Positions 60,185-64,000 of a stretch of 64,000 nt of DNA are shown here, one piece after another. The stretch spans positions 1-64,000 of the forward strand of contig JASAND010020726.1 in assembly GCA_030248195.1 (NCBI GenBank), given 5' to 3'. Below the pieces are notes generated by a model that was not told the DNA's origin, did no database searches, and saw nothing but the letters and a program-made list of their open reading frames with translations. The stretch's first letter is position 1; every line of letters begins with the position of its first letter. The translations under genes and the position numbers were made by a program. The stretch is from Trissonchulus latispiculum (taxonomy: Eukaryota; Nematoda; Enoplea; Enoplida; Ironidae).

Positions 60185-61190
60185 AGCTATTTTTATTACT
60201 GCTGGAGCAGGAATGTATAAAATGGAAACCATGATTAGTGCATGGTGAGTCATTTCTCCATTTAGAAGCCCTATCGTCAACACAGGGCTAGCTTAGGTGA
60301 GATTTTTTGCATTCGGATTATGCAAATTAGACTTCAGAACCTATTTAAGCCGCAGAACTGTGAGCCGTGCAGTCTTCGGCTGTCAGCAATCTAAACGGTT
60401 GCATATTTTTGAGCACCTGTGTAGCTTGGGAGCTACACATGGGTGCCTTAGGCTAATATAAGGTACTAGCTTGCACTAGACATCACAAGTTCAGCCCAGC
60501 ATGGCAAGCATAGGCCTGCTCTCTCTCTCTGATGAGTATGGAGGTCATTGAGAACTGAGAACAAATTTGAGCAGCGGAATGAAAAGTTAGCTTCCAACAA
60601 GACCGTTTTGCAATTTGAATAAAAACAGGTCTACAAAGGAATACTGCCCCTTTTGGGGCCTACTTGTTGTTTCTGGCGCAAAATAAAACTGCTTATGTTC
60701 AACGTAAAATTTTCACCCTAATCTTAGCACTACCTTTATTAGCAGCTAGAGTTTTTGTCCGAAGGGGGACCTGTAGGTGCTTTCTATGAATTGGACCAAG
60801 ATTTTCTTGATTTCAATTTTTCTTTATTATTTGGGAAAACATTTAAATTTGTAAGCAAGTTTCCGTGGAGGGCGCCTTCGTTACCTGCGACATCAGCTTT
60901 TATGGAAATGATTTTCACAAGGCCTCCATTGATTGAAATAAAAGTTACAGATGCTTTCTTGCAATATGCAAATTAACTTTTGCGACGTGATTTCAGATCA
61001 CTAGCTGACAAAAACTTGAACAAGTTGCATTGGACGAAACTTTTCTCCGTTAAGTTTTAAGTTTTTTGAATGTGATCATTTTCCAACCGTTTAGAAGTGC
61101 AGATTTCGTATATCATTGATACCTTCGTGTTTGGGCGCTTACTTATCCGGAAGAAAAGCTATTCTAAAAATACAGGTTCATAGTCACTTT

Positions 61191-61912
61191 GGCCCATGTC
61201 AAGATAAAAGTTAGAACCCCCAGAACCCCCGTCAGAAAAAAAGGAGGTTCTCAAATTTTTTTAATGCGTTTGTATCCACTACTCAATGACCATGGCTACG
61301 TGACTATGTTGTGGATCTTTTCTATCTGACACTTTCCTTCATCATATGTTGATAAATGATAACGTGTATATTTGTAATCTCGGTCATCCAATTTGCGCCA
61401 TATAACCGGGGTGTGCTGGGGGGTCCTCCTGGCTTCTCTCAAAAATTTAGACTGAAAAATTTGTTTGACTAACATGCAATGCGCACAATATAGGTATCAG
61501 TCGGAAGCCGACGAAAACATGAACAAGATCGCAATAGATCTAAGTTCAGGTAACGCACACACTTTTCAAAATCCCCGGACTCCCTAACCCACAGAACCTC
61601 CAGCAAACACTTAAAACTAAATAGTAGAGGATCAAATCTCCTGAAAAAATTTTTGAACCCCCAGAACCCCCAGAACCTCCATCAAAAATTTGAAACTAAA
61701 TATTATGTAGTTACGGATCAAATCTCATCAAAAAGTTAAGAACCCCCAGAACCCCCATCAAAAAATGAAACTACACATAGTTATAGATCAAATCTCAACA
61801 AAAAATTAAGAACCCTCAGAACCCCAAGAACCTCCTTGAAAATAAAAGCTTCAAGAAAAACAATTGGTAGATCAGAACGCATCAAAAAGTGACTTTTATC
61901 TTGACATGGGCC
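61191..61912. mobile_element. Non-autonomous hAT-like element (MITE), 722 bp
   Basis: Terminal inverted repeats begin GGCCCATGTCAAGATAAAAG at 61191 and end with the reverse complement at 61912. The flanking 8-mers GTCACTTT (61183-61190) and GTTACTTT (61913-61920) differ by one base, consistent with an 8-bp target duplication as made by hAT elements. The interior contains several GAACCCCCAGAACCCCC units and no transposase. Confidence 0.85.
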
Positions 61913-61987
61913 GTTACTTTCCACTAACTTGTGTGAGCTCAGAAAAGTACCTGATCAAAAAATCCATTTTGAAAATTTCACATTTTT

Positions 61988-62011
61988 CCTGCTGCGTCAC
62001 GACGCAGCAGG
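61988..62011. repeat. GC-rich perfect hairpin, 11-bp stem (family member 5?)
   Basis: CCTGCTGCGTC-AC-GACGCAGCAGG. The same compact design as the other hairpins, but different stem sequence. Confidence 0.75.
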
Positions 62012-62282
62012 TCTACTATAATCAGTTTTGAAGGTAATTTAACGCATACACAATGATATTCACAATCTTTCCTATGAAATACACATACTGCATTGTGGAA
62101 ATTCAATGTATGTTGACGATATGCAAATTAGGTTTTTGCAAAAGGAAGAAACTTTAGAATGATATGTTTTATGTAGTTATGATAGATTTCAAATGCAAAT
62201 AAAAACGCTCGTGTAGACCCTAAACGTATATGGGTACGATCTCCAGACTCAGCAGATTATACGTTATTCAACGAAGCAGAGG

Positions 62283-63030
62283 CTTATTCCTAGTTGTCAT
62301 ACATCCTAGCTGTCATACACGCTATGATTGGACCGCTAGAAATCATGTGACAATTTAATGCTCCGCCCTAATAAGGTAATTTCTTCTTGTTTTTGAATGA
62401 CATTGCACACAAAGTATAAGGAAGAGTGAGATACAAAATTTAATATATACTTTTTGAAGAACAGCATTATTTAAAATATATTCATCATTTTTTAAAAACA
62501 GAAATTAATAAATGTATGTAAGTTACGTACGAATTAAAATACGAACGGCATATATCTCCAATCCTCAATTAAGTAAGATTCTAGGGAGTTATATATAACG
62601 TTTTTAACTTTTTTAAAAAACTGAAAACTTTTGAATTAGCAATTTTCACTTAAAAAACTTCGCTTAGTCTTAAAATCCTATTCCAGACTGACTCAGTATA
62701 TATTTAAATTTTATGCTTAGTCTGAAATTTATATATATTTGATAATGCATTTAAACAAAAATAAGTTAAACTACAAAATTCAGTTAAAACTAAAATTTAG
62801 CCTTAGCACAAATTTATATAAATTTCAAAATTACTCTACATAACCTCTTCCACCACTAAATCAATGGATGATATCTTTCCATTTTTTAAAATTTAAAGTC
62901 AGCGTAATTTTCCGTTACATCTTTATGCTCCGAAAAGGCGGAGCAATTACAGGAAAGTCGATTCACATGACATTGAGTTGGCCAATCATAATGTGTATGA
63001 CAACTACGATGTATGACAACTGGGAATAAA
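62283..63030. mobile_element. Element with ~85-bp imperfect terminal inverted repeats (MITE)
   Basis: CTTATTCCTAGTTGTCATAC... at 62283-62368 matches the reverse complement of 62937-63030 through (T/C)TGTCATACAC..TATGATTGG, TCATGTGA and ATGCTCCGCC, with scattered mismatches. About 750 bp in all, no transposase. The target duplication is unclear. Confidence 0.7.
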
Positions 63031-64000
63031 CCGGAGCAGATTCTCCAGCCCTGACTTAGCGACGCACGTCTCCTACTGAGTCCTACAGTCCGTATTCTAT
63101 TTTCCACATATACGCGCAGATATGAAGACGGATTGGACTCGTTCACAACATGGATTCCAAAAAATATAGAAGGAGTCTACGGCAGTATTGCATACTATAA
63201 CTAAATCTTTCATTAACACCACAGTAGCTTTACTTTTCAAAGTAGGACTTCAAATGGCAAGAGCCTTAAAACTACAATATACAAAGAACGAACTTTAAAT
63301 GTCAAACTAATGATGGCTTAAAACCCCCTTCCCATTGTTTTAGCATTGGGCATCAGCGGTCAACGTAATTAACCTCTAAACCCGGTTAGCTCGATTAAAT
63401 TTGTGTGTTGAAGATAGCGGAAGTAAACCACAGTTGGCGACTAAAGCCGAATTTAAATGTTGATAACATTGGCCCTAGATCTGATTTCTATAGTTTCTCT
63501 TCGATTCAGGTAAGTAGGCCGGTAGGTAGACTAGACTGCAATGCCGATTAGATTCTGCCAAGAGTCTATGATAGGAACAGTAGGTCACTCAGGTTGTCTA
63601 ATGCATTTAGCTTGCAATGTGATCGGAACATTAAGGTCGGAATCTGGGGAACTTCTCAGCTTATAAACACGCGACGCTGACGGTTTCCAAAACTAGACGT
63701 TTTAAACAAATTAAATTAACGATAGCAATAAATAATAGCATTAAATTAACAATAAATTAAATACTTTAAAATTCAAGAGATTTCATCATTTTTTCAAATA
63801 GTTTATGTTATTGCCGGATTTGTAAGAGATTTCCTGAACCAAACGATTAATTTTTGTGTAGCTAAAAGACCTATAGCTCTTCACAACATTATAGTCTAGC
63901 AAACTTAAACTGGACCAAAAGAGTGAATTTTGTGGAGAGTTTATTATTCAAGTTAAGTATGACAACGTATATATTTTCTGAAAGCTCAGAAATCAGAGAT
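63031..64000. other. Window end, no feature recognised
   Basis: Ordinary AT-rich sequence without a supportable gene or repeat. Confidence 0.5.

Larger units (their letters stand above)
59481..61190. other. Upstream region of the Helitron gene
   Basis: No gene recognised. Contains two short GC hairpins (60005-60023 and 60165-60184). The Helitron 5' terminus (TC...) should be here or beyond, but cannot be fixed without another copy. Confidence 0.45.

Overview
The window is nuclear DNA of a eukaryote, most likely an AT-rich invertebrate animal. It has spliceosomal introns, tRNA-derived SINEs with target-site duplications, Gypsy-type LTR retrotransposons, a complete Maverick/Polinton, a Helitron-type rolling-circle element and a CARD-domain protein. 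I cannot name the species. Only one host gene can be modelled with confidence, a short Stealth-family (GNPTAB-like) phosphotransferase at 18.4-25.1 kb. Nearly everything else is mobile DNA.

Layout. 1-7.0 kb: G-rich, damaged gag/protease-type retroelement on the minus strand (CCHC knuckle, retropepsin-like frames), with a possible histone-H3-like fold at the window edge. 9.9-11.9 kb: broken remnant of a Polinton in plus orientation (ATPase, two conserved proteins, integrase start). 12.1-16.9 kb: damaged Gypsy element on the minus strand (integrase, RNase H, RT, gag-like frame, PBS, one candidate LTR). 18.4-25.1 kb: six-exon Stealth gene, with a SINE and retroelement scraps in its largest intron. 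25.8-27.4 kb: a tandem array, then a duplicated last Stealth exon precisely split by a 671-bp miniature LTR element whose LTRs contain a tRNA-Cys-like sequence. 31.0-59.5 kb: on the minus strand, exons of one large Helitron gene. 34.07-50.23 kb: a ~16.2-kb Polinton sitting inside an intron of that gene. 60-63 kb: MITE-like elements and hairpins.

The most striking reading is the Helitron gene. The 1749-codon helicase frame ends in a stop that is removed by a 61-nt GT-AG intron. Six further phase-compatible exons then add an RPA70-like series of OB folds (DBD-A, DBD-B, zinc-bearing DBD-C). The predicted product has about 2129 residues: USP-like protease, HUH nuclease, PIF1 helicase, RPA70. Its fifth intron is about 20 kb long because the Polinton landed in it.

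The Polinton carries the full virus-like set: protein-primed DNA polymerase B, chromodomain integrase, packaging ATPase, maturation protease, double-jelly-roll capsid protein, two paralogous minor capsid proteins and a pVI-like protein. Its accessory end adds a two-repeat TATA-binding-protein homologue, a spliced CARD-domain protein, and small secreted or membrane proteins. Several of its genes share an ATAAAAAC motif upstream, which makes an element-encoded transcription factor plus cognate promoter a testable idea. The element may also interfere with host death or inflammasome signalling through its CARD protein.
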